In this document: positions 63,407-64,000 of the stretch, piece after piece
Numbering within the stretch: position 1 is the first letter of the stretch
Layout of the letters: each line of letters begins with the position of its first letter
NCBI GenBank assembly: GCA_002284855.1
Contig: CP015603.1
Location: 62,001 to 126,000 of the forward strand
Reading direction: 5' to 3'
DNA length: 64,000 nucleotides
DNA from: Actinobacteria bacterium IMCC25003
GTDB lineage: Bacteria > Actinomycetota > Actinomycetes > Nanopelagicales > Nanopelagicaceae
Program-made: the position numbers and the translations under genes
The notes under the pieces: generated by a model
Told to the model about the DNA's origin: nothing
Databases searched by the model: none
Seen by the model: the letters and a program-made list of their open reading frames with translations, nothing else

Positions 63407-64000
63407 TTACCCTTTACGACGAGCCTCATCTACTGCGTATAAAGCAATGGATGTCGCAACAGATGCGTTGAGTGATTCGGTAGATGCGCTAATTGGAATA
63501 GAGACAATCAGGTCGCACTTTTCGCGCGTAAGGCGAGCTAGTCCCTTACCTTCAGAACCCACGATAACCATGAGTTTTTCCGTAGCAACCTTCATATCTG
63601 CAATAGCTACATCGGATTCGCCATCGAGGCCGACGATAAAGCAGCCCAGCTTCTTCGCTTCATCGATAGTGCGGGCAAGGTTTGTTACCTGCGCGATTGG
63701 TAGACGAGCAGCAGCTCCGGCAGAAGACTTCCATGCAGATGCTGTCATTCCAGCAGCGCGACGTTCGGTCATCAAGACACCAGATGCGCCAAAGGCTGCA
63801 GCGGAACGAACAATTGCTCCCAAGTTACGTGGATCTGTCACGCCATCGAGTGCCACCAACAACATTGGGTTCTTCGCGCGCTGAACGATCTCTTCAAATG
63901 ATGAGTATTGGAAAGGCTTAATCGCAAGGATGATTCCTTGGCTGTTTGGTGAAATCCCTTCAACTTCAGCACGGTGTGCTTCGCGGATAGAAAGTCCATG
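63407..64000 (-). CDS. rlmB: RlmB-type 23S rRNA (guanosine-2'-O) methyltransferase, C-terminal part (5' end outside window)
   Basis: The frame stays open to the window edge, adding 45 residues before the first in-window ATG. About 197 residues are visible: the end of the substrate-binding domain (SIREAHRAEVEGISPNSQG) and the SPOUT catalytic domain. The latter has LDGVTDPRNLGAIVRSAAAFG (motif 1), VGSEGKGLARL (motif 2) and IPISASTESLNASVATSIALY (motif 3), with the knot residues intact. RlmB methylates G2251 in the ribosomal P loop. TrmH-type paralogues share these motifs, but the GISPNSQGI part favours RlmB. Confidence 0.9.
   Translation of the reverse strand, partial: HGLSIREAHRAEVEGISPNSQGIILAIKPFQYSSFEEIVQRAKNPMLLVALDGVTDPRNLGAIVRSAAAFGASGVLMTERRAAGMTASAWKSSAGAAARLPIAQVTNLARTIDEAKKLGCFIVGLDGESDVAIADMKVATEKLMVIVGSEGKGLARLTREKCDLIVSIPISASTESLNASVATSIALYAVDEARRKG

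Overview
The window looks like a chromosome segment of a streamlined freshwater actinobacterium of the acI / Nanopelagicales group (Candidatus Planktophila-like). The reasons are: moderate G+C (just under half by eye), almost no intergenic space, and many actinobacterial signature families (DUF501, DUF2530, DUF3027, DUF3263, a MoeA-like/RimJ/membrane-protein cluster, a 127-residue cold-shock protein). The taxon is an inference from gene content and order. There is no rRNA, CRISPR array, transposase, integrase or prophage gene. Five tRNAs are present: Thr(CGU), Leu(UAA), Gln(UUG), Arg(CCU) and Thr(UGU). Two genes are cut by the window edges: an MFS transporter on the left and an RlmB-type methyltransferase on the right.

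Layout. 1-3.4 kb: MFS transporter end, a BI-1 family membrane protein, tRNA-Thr, and a one-gene islet encoding a large secreted protein. The islet lies between a 41-bp fragment of tRNA-Leu and the intact tRNA-Leu gene. 3.4-31.5 kb: a long, mostly minus-strand housekeeping block whose order matches, from memory, the Rv0992c-Rv1026 neighbourhood of Mycobacterium tuberculosis. Its members are udg-ppx-DUF501-ftsB-eno-mazG-lipoprotein-mfd, then pth-rplY-prs-glmU, then ispE-rsmA-tatD-metG-rsmI, pmt, a GlpR/SepX-like membrane protein, rimJ, a short MoeA-like protein and 5-formyl-THF cyclo-ligase. Plus-strand ppc and gdh interrupt this block between mfd and pth. 31.5-42.7 kb: a CtaG/CopD-CopC copper or oxidase-assembly module, FmdB, an MMPL exporter, PurU, CapA, a saccharopine-dehydrogenase-like protein with an SDR, and a DEAD-box helicase with a long structured leader. 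42.9-58.9 kb: a secreted coiled-coil protein, a diguanylate cyclase, photolyase, citrate synthase, pdxH, serC, two MFS transporters, DUF2530, Csp, DUF3027, groEL with a CIRCE operator, DUF3263, an SDR/DUF2867 protein, NDH-2 and an alpha/beta hydrolase. 58.9-64 kb: carbonic anhydrase, tRNA-Thr, a 1002-residue beta-galactosidase, an SGNH hydrolase and rlmB.

How it works together. Most genes serve core metabolism and information processing: glycolysis and anaplerosis (eno, ppc, gltA), nitrogen assimilation (gdh), one-carbon folate chemistry (cyclo-ligase, PurU), cell-wall precursors and division (glmU, ftsB, Glp/GlpR-like pair), rRNA and tRNA maturation (rsmA, rsmI, rlmB, pth, metG), DNA repair (udg, mfd, phrB) and respiration (ndh, ctaG).

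Most notable signals: (1) a recurrent leaderless-promoter architecture in which a TAnnnT hexamer sits exactly 6 or 7 bases before the ATG of at least twelve genes that lack a Shine-Dalgarno; (2) the tRNA-Leu-bounded islet and the unusual short variable arm of that tRNA-Leu; (3) a reduced MoeA-like protein beside a GlpR/SepX-like membrane protein, suggesting cell division rather than molybdenum cofactor; (4) structured leaders of mfd and the DEAD-box helicase; (5) a CopC domain lacking its expected copper-binding histidines; (6) a 19-bp palindrome on the DUF3263 promoter.
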